Shown: positions 20,676-32,178, counted from the first letter of the stretch. The stretch: DNA of 49,293 nt from Bigelowiella natans CCMP2755 (GCA_000320545.1 ADNK01002381.1:1-49293), one strand, 5' to 3'. Numbers and translations: made by a program. The notes: generated by a model not told the origin, from the sequence alone.

Positions 20676-21929
20676 TCTGGTGTAGTTTGCAACTCACTTG
20701 TGTGCTGCTGGGGGACATTCAGCGTTCATCTCCTGAGACACGAATATTTCATTGTCGCAGATGCTGATCGAAGATCGGGAGAGGAAGATCACGCTTCACA
20801 CGTTCTTAAAAAATCGGCCTGCGTGTCGGCCGTGAGTCCAAGGGGGATGATGGGGTTCCTCTATTGCGACATCTATCGACGGCCGACATCACCGGAGATT
20901 TGGAAAGTGCTAGATCTTTCTTTCTCGGCATTATTGTTATCTCGATCAAATCATTTTTTTTTCGGACAAAATCCAATGGAAATTGGCCCAGTTTTGACCA
21001 GAATTTTAGAATCAGATATCACCATGAATCTAGCCTTGCGACATGTCTGAGAACGTCTCTCATCTAGATCATGCTGCAAACGGACCACATGAAGATGCAT
21101 GGCACATTTCAAGCTAGCAAGGTTGATCTTGTGTGCACGCCGGTCTCCCATGTGGTTCTGGCGCATGTGATTTCAATCAATGCTTTTTTCATGTTTCATG
21201 TTTCATGTTTCTGGCGCATGTGATTTTGAACAATGCTTCTTTCATGTTTCATGTGTCATGTTTCACGTTTCTGAAAGCCCTTCCAGCCTTGAAAACACTT
21301 CAATTGCTCACATTCGTTGCACATGGTGTTGCTGTGTCTGTCATTAGCTTGGTTGCAGGTGTCAATCACACTGTGCAATGGCTAGATGGTGTTGCAACAA
21401 TCGCTGGCACTTCTCTAGTTTTTGACGTTCAGCGTCCACAATCATCATCATTCACCGAAGGCTTGTGTTTGTTCACGTTGTTCCCTTCTGTTGCTCTGGC
21501 CTTCGCCAGATCTAGAGAGCATCGATGCGTGCCACGGTGAGACACTTTGCGGGTGGTCACACACCAACATGCATGCACATGCTGCTGTCCATTCAACAGC
21601 TCGGGATGGAAAGAACATTGGAAAGTCTAGAAGTGTGCGGCATGAACAAGCATGCTGGCATGCATGTCTGCAGCAGGCTAGCAGGCCCAGAGATGACGGC
21701 CAAACCTAGAAACGTCTAGCTATGTATGTGCACATGTACTTACGCCGCACTACTACTGGGATATAACCGCCACATGCTTTTCTTCAATGAATGTGTCAGT
21801 TGGCATCATCATCTGATTACTAGATGCGAAATTTGTGATGTTGGACGTCATGCATCGAGCACATCCACTGTGATGCGTACGTCAAAATCACGAATCTTGT
21901 TTTTATAAGCTGGTACTCAGAAACTAACA
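20676..21929. other. Upstream region of the TBC gene and spacer
   Basis: No gene is supported. The frame at 21133-21540 (+) is open for 135 codons but comes largely from the duplicated CATGTTT-rich block at 21158-21270 and has no similarity that I recognise. CTAG and GCATGC words are frequent from 21640 to 21730. Confidence 0.5.
21158..21270. repeat. Imperfect tandem duplication, 53-60 bp unit
   Basis: Both copies begin CTGGCGCATGTGATTT, continue with a CAATGCTT-like core and end in several TTTCATG units: 21158-21210 and 21211-21270. The TTTCATG heptamer is itself repeated inside each copy. Confidence 0.85.
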
Positions 21930-24821
21930 CTAGCGCTTCTTTTTCTGGTCGGAATTCATTAGTGTGTAATGCTTCATCAACTCTTCGAGATTGCTCACAG
22001 TTCCCATCGTCAAATTCCGCCTGCCAATGCTCATTGCCTTGTTTAAATTACGCTGCCGATGAGGCTGCTGCTGCTGTTGCTGCTGCTGTTTCTGTTCCAA
22101 TAAAAGCTCTATATGTGAAAACGCATCGCTTGGGCGCTTCTCTTTAATCCTCTCTGCCAATAAGGCTGACGACTTCGTCTCTGTTGGCATCGTAACCATC
22201 ACAAATCGTGCCATTCTTGCCAGGCAATCCTCCGGCGAAATGAAGCATTTTTCGTACGTGAGCTCCAGGACAGGGATGTGGAAGCGTCTCAACTGACCTC
22301 GGATATATCGCTGCCGCGACCTCTGTGCAGATATAGTCTGCATCATTTCATCCGGGCTTATTCTGTTGCTATCGGATGCTTGAACCCTACCTCCTTCGGC
22401 ACCTGCTCGTCGTGCCTTAACCCCACCCGAAAACCACTCATTGAGAAATAGATGGAACCGACTGCGCGCTCGAATGAAGATCACGCCCGTGTGTGTGCGT
22501 CGCAGCAGAGGGTATGTGTCAATCTCTTCCATCCCTGGTTGATATCGAACCTACAGGATGATGAAATTGGCAAAGGTGAGTACGACAAACAAGTAACCGC
22601 TGTTTTCAGCCGGTCAGGTTTTTTAGCTCGCTACTACTAATACTACTCCTCCTCCTGCTACTACTACTACTACTAATAATAATAATAATAATAACTCTGC
22701 CACACTATCTACCCGCATCTGCTGATGTCACTTCTTCAATGAACAACACAGCTACTACTACCACCACTACTATCACTAATTCAACTGCGAATCACCCATT
22801 GGAGGTGCTGGAACTGTACCCTCGCCTCCGTGTACAAAGGGCACTGACATGGCAGGAATCGGTTGTCCGCATGCAAAGCGAGCTCAAAGTAGCTCTCGAA
22901 AACCTCTCGTCGCGTGAGAGATGATGACAATGATGAGGAAGAGGAGACTGACGATAGATTAGGATCTTCTCCCTCGGCAGAACTCTCTTCTTTACTGTTA
23001 TGTCTATCGTGACGACGAGATTGGAGGAGTCTCTGGAAGTTGCAGAGCCTCTGTGCGTGAATTCGCATATGAGAGGGCCATTCTTCGCCTTTCTCCCAAA
23101 CACCAGGCATGTCATCCGATGCGCAGAAAGTGTTGTTGCTGCTGCTTCTATTGTGTGTGGAGATCTTACGCATCCAGTTCATAATGAAACTAAACGTGCA
23201 GCCTGAAACCAGCTGTGCCTCCGTGCTGCGGTGATCCTCTCCCTGGTGCAACACCGCTGGATTGGCGGCCGCGAGAGGGAAGGCTAGCCGAGTCCCAGAG
23301 GGTGCCCCCCCCCCGCGGGCACAGACGCCAGGGAGGTAGTCGAGCAGCTCGAACAACCAATCTGAATCCTTTAAGACCTCCGTGAAGAACATGAAAGATC
23401 TGGGGCTGGCAAGTCTTTGTAATTGCCAGGGCTGCTGATGGTGGTAATGACGATGGAGGCTGTCACCACCGCTATCCCTAGCATCGCTGTGTATTTGATT
23501 ATCAATTTTTGCCTCATCGCCATCATCGTCCTGACCAACGCGCAAGTCTCGCACACGATGGTACGGAAAATCGAGAACATTGAAGCTCCTCGGAGCGGAG
23601 AGGCCATTCTTCTTTTCCTTCTGCGTTGTTCGTTGGGTTCCTGCTGCGATGTCTCTGTCGCCTTCTTTCTCCACTTTCTTCCACGGCTTAGAGAGGCCAT
23701 CATAGTGCACCGCGAATGCAGAGGTAAGATCGCCCCACGCCATTCCGCTCTGCCTCCACTCCTCAAAGGTTACGAATCCAAGCCCATCGTGGATGGTCAA
23801 GCCTGTTCGTAGCTCCCAACAGCTTGTGTGCCCGAGTAGAGCAAGGATGGGAATGCCTAAGAATTTAAAAACACAAACAACAACGCATGATTCCAATGTG
23901 CATCAGCACTACACACGCAGGCACTACACACGCAGGCACTACATACCCACGCACATTTCTCGCTTCTTTCTCCAAAAGTCTCCCCCCTCTCTCTAGGCCC
24001 GTGTCCCCTCCCCTCCGCACTCTTAGTTTACTACCAAGGCCGTAGCTGAGCGAGGACTCCGGGAAGATCCGATACTTGTAGTTGGCCCGCATCCATTTCT
24101 CATATCGCCCTGTTAGATCAAGGAGTCTCCACGATGAGAGATCCATGAGCACCATGCCAAAGTTCCACTCATACTCCCTCTCTAACCTCAGCCGCCGCCC
24201 CCCGTTTATGGCGTGCGAGAGGTTCCTGAGAAGCGGCCAGAGGCCTGGATCCACGCATGCCAAGTCCGGCGAAAGAGGGGGGCATGCAGTCTCCTCTTCG
24301 GTGCGTCCAGTAAGGACCAGTGCGGGGGAGGAGGCGAGGGGCCGAAGCTGATTTCGCAGCTTGAAGATCATGCTACTCTTGTCGAATTCCCAAAGGTTGC
24401 ACGTGGCCAATAGTGCCCTGCCTCTTCCGTCTCCTCTCCCTCCCACCGCCCGCCCCCCCTGTTCCCAGGCTAGCTGCACGTCTCCTTGCACGACTACGTC
24501 GTCGTCAATGAAGAGGAGGCGCCGTTGACCGCGGAAGAGGGGGAGATGGGGGAGGTAAAACCGCAGATGATTGAGGGGGTTACTGTGCATGCTTTGCTTA
24601 TCCCAAGAAGCGCTCCTCGCAGTAAAGTATCTATTACTCTCATTAGAGGAGGAGAATGAGGAGGAGGGGAAGGGGGAGGGTGAGGGTCCAAACTCCTCTG
24701 CATCCCAAGTTCCGCTGTGGCCAAATTCTGCCCACTTCCAAACTGGCACGCGACCCACTGATAAAAATACAAAACGCTTACGTGTGCCACTATATGTATC
24801 AACACACACACACGCACGCAC

Positions 24822-24872
<51 letters not shown>

Positions 24873-25936
24873 TATTTATGGCGATTTCTTCTTCCAACCT
24901 TCTACGTGACACACCATTCGCCCATTCCTACGACATGGTCAAATAGTATATTACGTGTTGTGAGGGAGTCCACCGCTTCTTCAACGGTTACCACTCGAAT
25001 AGATCCTAGCCTCTTACGGATGTGCAACTGGTACAGCTCCCCGCCCTCCTCCTCAAGCCGTTTGAGAATCCGGCGTTCGGTGGTGATAAGTGTTACAGAG
25101 ATGAGAGAAGGGGTTGCGGAATGGAGGGAAATCGATCCTAATGTCCCCAGCAAACCCTCAACACGATCGGAAATAATGCAGATGCTGACAATATCATCTT
25201 CGTTGTTGTTCTCGAGTGCGTGCCCGCCGGTACCTCTGTCGCCGACCTTCATCGCCGCCATAGTGTTGGCTGCCGTTCTGTTTCTCAACTGGAGCGATTC
25301 GAAGCGGCGTGCATGAAAATAAAACTGGTCGGATAGCTCTTCCAGGGCGTCGACAATGCGCAAGATCTTAGCGTTAAAGTTAGTAAGTGTTGGGGGAAAC
25401 CATCGCGCAAGTTATCAGCAGATGTGAGAAGGAGAGCAAGAGGAGGAAGAGAACAAGGAAGAAGTGATTACCTGCGTCCGCACTTCAGGAGCTGGGATTG
25501 CTTTGAGAATATAATCATTTTTGTGAAGGGATAGAAGCTGCATTCCGCTGAGATTTCTGAGCCGTCGCAGCCACAAACGGCTTTTATCGCCCCGACTACC
25601 TTCTTTTCCCCTTCCGCCGCTGAGGGTGTCGCGAGGGGATAATGAGGGTGATGATGGAACTTGTAGGAACGATTTCACATCGCTTGCGAAGAATGAATGC
25701 ACCCTGGACGCGTTCCAAGAATGAACAGGGCTAGCAATGGCCACCACTGTTTGCTCCTCCGAAGAAGAAGCGCCTCCGCCTCCTCGGAAACGAAGGAGAC
25801 GTATTACCCCCCTTCCCCTTTCATTTTCGAACTCCCACTCAACGTCAAACCCAACCCTGCTTGCCTTCCCCACAGTCTCAGTGGCTAGGACAAGAACTAG
25901 CGCGAACATCCCGAGGAGATCATGCCCTGCTCGCAT
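21930..25936 (-). CDS. GT8-family glycosyltransferase with C-terminal sulfotransferase-like region, 1099 aa
   Basis: Minus-strand exons: 25472-25936 (ATG), 24913-25366, 24035-24757, 22820-23856, 21930-22550 (TAG). All phases fit. An N-terminal hydrophobic segment (LLGMFALVLVLATETVG) suggests a signal peptide or anchor and Golgi targeting. The GT8 core starts at VSICIISDRVEGLLGTLGSI. It has HLRFYLPHLPLF, the metal/UDP-binding LLFIDDDVVVQGDV (near residue 390), YEWNFGMVLMDLSSW, SYGLGIPILAL, DGLGF and the closing HYDGLSKPW (near 603), all in canonical order, so transfer from a UDP-sugar is likely. The C-terminal 450 residues resemble a sulfotransferase: SDWLFELLDYLPGV, RTHTGVIFIRARSRFHLF, IPVLELTYEKCF. 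Its PAPS loop is not canonical, so this half is tentative. It also has a Gln8 run. The 24913 donor (T/GTGTCA) is weak. A role in making a sulfated cell-surface glycan is inferred. Confidence 0.75.
24822..24870. repeat. (TA)n microsatellite
   Basis: About 48 nt of TA repeats in the short intron between the second and third GT8 exons. It occupies about a third of the intron. Confidence 0.95.
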
Positions 25937-26238
25937 CTTCTTCCTCGAGGAGGCAAGGGGTCGGGAAGCGACGTCGATGGAAGACTAATTTCCGAAGCCA
26001 AGGAATTGTTGTATGTGTTGTCTCTCTCTTAAAATATATAATAATTTTATCGGTATACTTTCTGCCATCATTTGTCTAATTTTTTAAGAGGAAAAGTGCG
26101 CCCGCTCAGCAATAGCCCGCCCCATCTGCGCACACTTTCCCGGTAGGCTAAATCTCACTCTCCCCGACACACCACCAATCCTGAATCTTAGTCTCCTTTC
26201 TGCCAGAGCCGTGTCAAACGCCTCAGTAAGAAGCAAAG
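25937..26238. promoter_or_regulatory. 302-bp divergent region (putative bidirectional promoter)
   Basis: This short region separates the ATGs of the GT8 gene (-) and the PRKRIP1 fusion gene (+). It includes an AT-rich block at 26030-26090. Both transcripts must start within it or upstream of it; promoter function is inferred. Confidence 0.45.
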
Positions 26239-27876
26239 ATGGACTATTCGATTCTGAAGAAGGACCTTGAGAAGGAGGGCAAGCTGGTGCCGGTGGAGGA
26301 GGGAAGTGCATCTTCATCGAAGGACCCATATAAGATTGTTGTTCCAGACACTGCGAGACTTAAGATTACGCAAGTCTCAGGTTCCACAGCGGGGGCAGGG
26401 AGCGGGGATTTCCATGTCTACAGGGCCACGCGAAGAAGGGAGCAATTTCGTGTCGCTGGCATTCTGAAACAAGCGAAGGAGCAGGAGGATTTTGAGGAAT
26501 TCATCAAGCGCAAAGAGCAGGCACACGCTGAGCAGATCGAGCGGACAGCCAAAAAGGCCTCCAAACGCAAAAGACGTAAGGAGGCGCGCAAGATGTGGCG
26601 GAAGAAGAGCAAGGGGCAGAAGCATAACACCTTTTCCAATGACGGCAACTTCCTTGAACTCTTCCAAAAACAGCAGGAGATGGCGATGATTACTCTTCCA
26701 GAAGACTTGCGGAAGGAGATCAAGGACGTCATATCGAAGACCAAAACGCCCTTCTCAGCTGAAGCAGCGAAGAAGAAAAATACGAGAAAGGGAGCTCGGA
26801 AAAAGCAGAACCAGTCAGACCAGGTCCTTGATGACGATACGATCGCTGCGAGGGCCCCGACCTTCGAGGGTGACGGAAAAGACGTCGTCTTGAGGATTGG
26901 ATCACCTGACGAGAAGATCAAGTGGATGTGCGCTGTGACGATGGAAGACGGAAAGATATTCGGTGCACGAAAATTTGAGGAGGGACAGGGAGGCGGGGAG
27001 GGCGCTGAGGGAGCACCCCCCTGCGTACGCTTCGAAAACGTCCCAATCGGAACGCGATTGGAAGGCTATGCATACAGCGGGGCGCACGGCCTCTGGAAAA
27101 CCTCCCCGTATGAAGTCAAAATCCAACGACAACACAAGCTCATCGAGGCTTCCGATGCGGAGGAACTGGCGCTGAGGCTCGGGTCCTTCCTGGAGAAACT
27201 CGCAAAAACCAGCATTAAAGAGCGGAAATCCTTCACCGTCGCCTTTGGAAAGGGGGTCGCCCCCCTCCTCCAACCGCTGAAAAAGTGCGCTGCCGATTCG
27301 ATCGGGCAGTGGCGCGTTTTCACGGCGGAAGAAACATTCAACGCCAATGGCGAGGGGTTAGTCGCAGCAGAAGTAAGAGCGAGCCTTGAGCCGTGGGGCG
27401 TCCAAGCGAATGGCTTGCACCTTGCAGCTGCAAGCGATCCAGATGTCGCAGCAGCATACGCGCAGACCATCAGCAAGAACGTAGACGGATTTGTGGATCC
27501 TGAGTTTGATCTCGTACTTATGTGCCTCCAAGATCACGATGACAGCAGTAGCAGCAGTAGCAGTGCCAGTCGCGGGGTATGCGGGCTCGGAGCCAACACC
27601 GAGGCGCTACGGAATCGTGATGTCTTGGTCACAACTACAACGCCATCAGCTGAACGCGATAGTAATGAAGGAGCGGGAGCCACTGGAATAACCGTCACAA
27701 TCCCTCTCTTGGATGCTGCAAGAAACCTCGCCATTTTTGCCCTAGGGAAGTCGCAGAAAAGCAGGGAAAATCTGAAGAGCCTTTTCGATGGCCCAGCGTC
27801 TGATGACCGACCGCTCAGCTGTCTCTCGGTCAAGCCAAAAATCACGTGGTTTGCTCTGGGGGGGGGGAGCTTGTAG
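26239..27876 (+). CDS. PRKRIP1 / superoxide-reductase-like / 6-phosphogluconolactonase-like fusion, 545 aa, one exon
   Basis: One uninterrupted frame from ATG 26239. Residues 1-130 match PRKRIP1, a spliceosome-associated long-helix protein: AGAGSGDFHVYRATRRREQF at 51-70, then a basic helix (KKASKRKRRKEARKMWRKK). Residues about 208-295 resemble the desulfoferrodoxin/superoxide reductase fold: VVLRIGSPDEKIKWM, then YAYSGAHGLWK at 278-287. The usual YCNLHGLWK axial-ligand Cys is Ser here, and the HPMTPEH histidines are gone, so iron binding and catalysis are unlikely. Residues about 305-540 follow the 6PGL/glucosamine-6-P isomerase order: FTVAFGKGVAPLL, WRVFTAEETF, FDLVLMCLQDHD, ITVTIPLLDAARNLAIFALG and KITWFAL. 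The GxxxDGHTASLF active-site loop is replaced by QDHD plus a Ser7 tract. Both enzyme modules thus look degenerate. The basic N-terminus suggests nuclear location. A G10 run lies just before the stop. Domain calls are from motif memory. Confidence 0.75.
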   Translation: MDYSILKKDLEKEGKLVPVEEGSASSSKDPYKIVVPDTARLKITQVSGSTAGAGSGDFHVYRATRRREQFRVAGILKQAKEQEDFEEFIKRKEQAHAEQIERTAKKASKRKRRKEARKMWRKKSKGQKHNTFSNDGNFLELFQKQQEMAMITLPEDLRKEIKDVISKTKTPFSAEAAKKKNTRKGARKKQNQSDQVLDDDTIAARAPTFEGDGKDVVLRIGSPDEKIKWMCAVTMEDGKIFGARKFEEGQGGGEGAEGAPPCVRFENVPIGTRLEGYAYSGAHGLWKTSPYEVKIQRQHKLIEASDAEELALRLGSFLEKLAKTSIKERKSFTVAFGKGVAPLLQPLKKCAADSIGQWRVFTAEETFNANGEGLVAAEVRASLEPWGVQANGLHLAAASDPDVAAAYAQTISKNVDGFVDPEFDLVLMCLQDHDDSSSSSSSASRGVCGLGANTEALRNRDVLVTTTTPSAERDSNEGAGATGITVTIPLLDAARNLAIFALGKSQKSRENLKSLFDGPASDDRPLSCLSVKPKITWFALGGGSL

Positions 27877-28793
27877 ACCGATCTTGCGAAGTGCGCTATG
27901 TGGACGACATTCTGCTGGTGCAACAATGCATTTGTGCGACTAACAAAGTTAATTGCTCCTTCTTCCAATCTGATATTTTTTGGAAAGGGGGACGTAGATG
28001 CAGCATGAAATGCACACGCCACAAAGTACCTATCTAGCTATGCGGGTATTGTTACGGATGAGTAGTATGCTTTCGAGCGCTGCTTCTCCAAATCATCCAA
28101 CCTTCTGGGGTTTGCGTAACATTGCACTGAAGCCGCTAAAAGTAGCCATAACCGACAGAAGGCCGTAGCCCTAGGATGTAGCAAATAAAGCACTTTCATT
28201 ACAGCTAGCTTATGTGGCCAGGTGCATGGCGCGCCACTATTGGAGATAATGCCGACTAATGAGCGACATAGCCTACTATACTACATGTGCTGCATGAGCT
28301 GCACGCTATATTGTTATATTGTTTAAAAACTACGGATCGTGTGAACGGATCACACGGCCAAGTCGGCCACACAGTAGCAGCAAAGAATCATGCACACTTA
28401 GTTTTTATACTGTACGTCGCACGGCGGAAGTGCGCAGCCCATTGCTAGCATTGCCTGGGAATATCGTGCTGCTTGCACTAGTGCATGACAATGCCAAAAA
28501 ATGCGCATGCATATAAATCATGTTCATAAAGAAACATATGTTGCACAATAATGTGTTGAACCATTATACTATGCTATGTGCGCGGGTACAGCTACTGTAA
28601 TATAATTCTAATCGCGCTCGCACAAGTCTTCATAATAATCTAGATAATAGCTTCATCTAAACACTGCACACTGCCCAAAGCACTGATTAGGGGCTTTTAT
28701 ACTTTGTAACAGTTTGTAGGTAAAAGTTTTACTCATAATATTGCAGCGAGACTACATGCGTGTTGCACCTTCGCATGCCTCATTTTCACTTCG
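27877..28793. other. Spacer between convergent genes
   Basis: No gene is seen. An AATAAA at about 28183-28188 could be the polyadenylation signal of the plus-strand fusion gene. The remainder is AT-rich with scattered GCTAGC and GCATGC words. Confidence 0.45.
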
Positions 28794-31363
28794 CTATCTC
28801 TGCACTTCCTTTTCAATATGATTCTTCTTTTTCTTAGCCTTCTTCTTCTTCTTCTTCTTCTTCTTCTTCTTCTTCCCTTTCTTCTTAATGCTCCTCTCCC
28901 TCCTCCTGCTTCGCTTCGATCTTCGCTTCCCCCCCTCACGCCTACCACCATCCTCTCCAGGGACGGCACGACGTCCTGGTGATGAGTAATGCAGGTTGCC
29001 CTGCTTTCTCCTCTGAGCCCAGTCGGGGGCGGCAACAGGGCCGAGCGTCTTGGAGATGTCACCTACTTCGATCGCCACGCCGAGCGAGATGCCGACATTG
29101 CGCACAGCATGCTTCCAGCCGGAGGGAACGAATAGCACTTCTCCCGGATATTGTACGCAGGCTAGTGGCCTGTAATACTCCTCAAATGTAGCAGCGGCAG
29201 CAGCAGTGGTAGTGCTCCCGTTTGACGACGATACGAACCACAAATGGCGGTTCTGATCAAGCGCCGAGGTGGGCGGGAAGAGCAGCCAGCGCTTCTTTCC
29301 CCACACGAGCGCGTTGTACGCGTTCCAGTGCGCATGGAAACCGGTCGCCGAGCCGTCACTACCGATGTAAAAGAAGGCCATTCTGTCCCGCTCTCCCTTG
29401 CTGAACGAGAATTCCTCCGACTCGAATAGCTCCAGTTGAGTATATCTGGCGGTGGCAAATAAAGCAGATATGTATAATGAGGGAAATCCGGTAGCAGGCA
29501 GTAAGTAGTAGTAGTAGTAGTAGTAGTAGTAGAAGTAGGCACACTCACTATTACGCATCCCAAAACGTGTATGTGTATTTGTGTGTTTGTGTGTGTGTGC
29601 TATTACCCTTCCTCGATACCAGCGAGCTTGTCTCGGCTGAAATAGTAGTACGGCCCCCCATCATCCTCACCATCCCCATCATCCACGTTGTTACTATGCT
29701 TATCGTCGCCATTGCGAGCGTCACCACTGCTGCCACTACTGTTTCTGCCTTTGCGGGGTTTCGTGATCATTTGAACGAATTCGCGCAAAAGGACAGTCTT
29801 CCCCATCCGGCTGCTGCTACCACCTCCATGTGCTTCTTCTTCTTTCTGCTGCTGCTGTCCGCGTTGTTGGTATTTTCCATACCCCACAACTTCTTCCGAA
29901 GCCATGATTGTGATGGGAGAGTTCCCGTGTTTTTCCAGCAAGGCCTGTCGACGCCAGGATGTCTTAGCTGACCACCGTTTCTTCTCACTCCTTCGATGAT
30001 CTTTCTCCTCGCCCTCTTTGCCGAGACTGCCACCACCACCATCATCATTATTTTCATCATCATCATCATCATCATCATCGTCATGGATCAATCCGCGAAT
30101 GATAACTGGCTTTCCCTGCAAGGCGTAGCTATGCAATAGCTCGTCCTGGCTGAGGCCATCCCTCCGGTCTATGTCACATCGCTGTAAATCGTTCTGGCTA
30201 TTTCTACTACGACGATGAGGAGAGCCGCCGTCCTCCCCGCGGGCAGCATCGCCTCGCTCTTCCTGATTCCACCCCCCCCCATCTTGCGGCGCGCGACCGA
30301 GCTGCCCCTCTGGAACGTAATCCGAGCGTGGCTTGGGGCGCTCCCCCCTGCCGATCTGTCTGGCGAAGGGCCGCGGAAGGGCGACCGAGGCGAGGAAGAG
30401 CATCTTATCGCTGAGGAACTCAGAGGCCGCATCCGTCTCCGGGGGCTGTTCGACTCTCCGGTAGAGCTCAGTCGCGAGGGCATGGCGCCCCATCGTGTCC
30501 CATATCGACGCCTTGGCGGCCTGGAGCAGCATGTCGTCCTTGCCCGGGTCTGCAAAGTCTACGATTGCAATCAGCGCCTTCAGCCCCTTGCCGCCACGAT
30601 GTCCACTGCTTTCATCACCATCATTATTGTCACCGTCGTCGCCAGTATCGCCAGTATCGCCATTGCCACCATCGTCGTCGTTCAAGGTCATCTCTAGCCT
30701 AGAAACGACTCGCAGGATGTGCTCGCTTTGGGCTGCAATGGTAGGAATGAGCGACCGTATCAACGGCCGGAGGGTAGCCATGGTGCCAGTGTGGCGACGA
30801 TGGTACTGGTGATAGAGCGGATGGTGACGGTCGTTGTATTCGGAAGGAGGGGGCGCGGACATAATAGCGGTGCTAATACGATAAAGCATGCAAGCTCGGA
30901 GCTGCGTAGCCTCTTGCATATGACCCGCCATCTCAAGAGAGAGCGTGTACCAATTGAGCAGCCAGAGGCATTTCTCTGGGCCATTATTGCCTGAACCCAC
31001 CCCCCTCTCGCCGCCATGATCCACGCACTTATTATTTCTTTGGCATCCTCTCGTTTTTACCACTGGCGACAGAAACGACACGGCCTTCTCAAACTCACCT
31101 CTCGTGTAGTGAGCTACCCCAAGCTTTTCGTTGAGCTCGGGCACCTGCGGATAGCGGAGGGAGAGATTTGCAAGCACAGGGAATGAAAATTCTTCCTCGC
31201 CTCGAAAATTCGCGATGTAACGCTTCACGCAGATCTCAGACATCAGAGGAGTGGCGCTCTCAATCGAATCCTCTGGTCTCGTATCGATGACCACCTGCCG
31301 TATCACATTCTTTCTCAAGATCAATACTTTCAATCGATCTTTTATACGAAGTTTTTGCACCAT
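28794..31363 (-). CDS. JMJD8-like JmjC-domain protein with N-terminal repeat region, 802 aa
   Basis: Two minus-strand exons: 29607-31363 (ATG at 31363) and 28794-29445 (TAG); the junction is GT-AG, phase 2. The N-terminal part has TPR-like helices (LNEKLGVAHYTRGEFEKAVS, LLNWYTLSLEMAGHMQEATQ). The JmjC domain begins at ELLHSYALQGKPVIIRGLI. The iron-site strand is GSDGSATGFHAHWNAYNAL, followed by GKKRWLLFPP and CVQYPGEVLFVPSGWKHAVRN. The first metal motif is H-x-H, as in JMJD8 (FHWH), not the H-x-D of classical hydroxylases, and the distal His is present. JMJD8 has no agreed substrate, so I assign none. Simple repeats are translated into a run of nine Asp, a long Asp/Gly/Asn linker and a Lys12 tract near the C-terminus (GAA/AAG repeats at about 28835-28875), which could be a nuclear signal. 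Confidence 0.8.
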
Positions 31364-31579
31364 TCGTTATGCTCTCTTAAACCAATTCCATTCCTACTGC
31401 CCCCCCCCCCCCCCTCTATGGGAAAAACGTTCTCGTCTCGTATAGTTCTAGCGTCATAAATTCAAACGATATAGTTATTTCATTGGTTGGAAACTACCCT
31501 ATTTGCTTCTTTCTGGCTGCTTACGACATGGGATCTTAAGATAATCGAAAAATGTCAACTTTAGGAACACATGAGGGGA

Positions 31580-32178
31580 TTAGATACGAAGTTCCGACCT
31601 CCATGAGCGACCTTTCTCGTCACGAATCTCGAAACAGTGATCAGGATATGTGTGAAATCGGGCAACCTTGATGTTGCCACACAAAGTTGATTATGATGAG
31701 AATAATGATGATGACGATGGTATAATGACAAAATGACATTGTTGGTGATTGTATTTAATGGCTCATGACATATCCAACTGGTGCTTAGGTATACCTTCTT
31801 CGGGCCCACCGTATCGATTTGAATCTGAGAGATTATTTGACGAATAACTTCTTCGGAAAAGTCCTTTCAAAAGTTATTTTTCTTTTAAATACTTCTCGCT
31901 CTGGAGTCCAGTAGTAAACTCCAATATTTTCGTCCGATGCATTTTCAACGTAGAGCGACATCTGAGATACGACGTATGAGAGTTTAATAACGCCACGAAA
32001 TACTTCCGGAATTGCAAGGACTCGACATCGCGTTGGTGGCTGTTTCGACCTGCTCGTCGTCATCGATCAAACATGAGTCATCGTTGGATCTGCACTCTTC
32101 TGTGCCCTTGGATCCCAGAACCACAACAGCAACCACCAGCAGAACATAAAGTTGGCTCGCCAAGCCACGAGGAATCAT
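31580..32178 (-). CDS. Small secreted protein with a VHL-beta-like domain, 104 aa
   Basis: Minus-strand exons: 32050-32178 (ATG), 31893-31961, 31795-31824, 31580-31666 (TAA). The introns are short (88, 68 and 128 nt), GT-AG and all phase 0. The N-terminus has a clear signal peptide (LYVLLVVAVVVLGSKG), then TEECRSNDDSC, a possible disulfide pair. The rest follows the VHL beta-domain pattern: SLYVENASDENIGVYYW, IQIDTVGPKKVARFHTY and then PDHCFEIRDEKG. In VHL this sandwich binds hydroxyproline. In algae and other protists similar domains occur in secreted prolyl-hydroxylase-related proteins, so binding of a hydroxylated extracellular ligand is a guess. The second exon could instead run on to FPKKLFVK and stop. 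An upstream frame (32205-32552) might be an extra 5' exon or noise. Confidence 0.55.

Noticed and set aside
21133-21540. Plus-strand 135-aa frame with hydrophobic repeats
   Set aside because: It derives from the 53-60-bp tandem duplication and has no coding signature or splice partners.
26418-27476. Long minus-strand frames (167 and 136 aa) opposite the PRKRIP1 fusion
   Set aside because: They are codon-bias shadows of the plus-strand gene and have no domain similarity.
30215-30697. Plus-strand 160-aa frame opposite the JMJD8-like gene
   Set aside because: Antisense shadow of a well-supported minus-strand exon.
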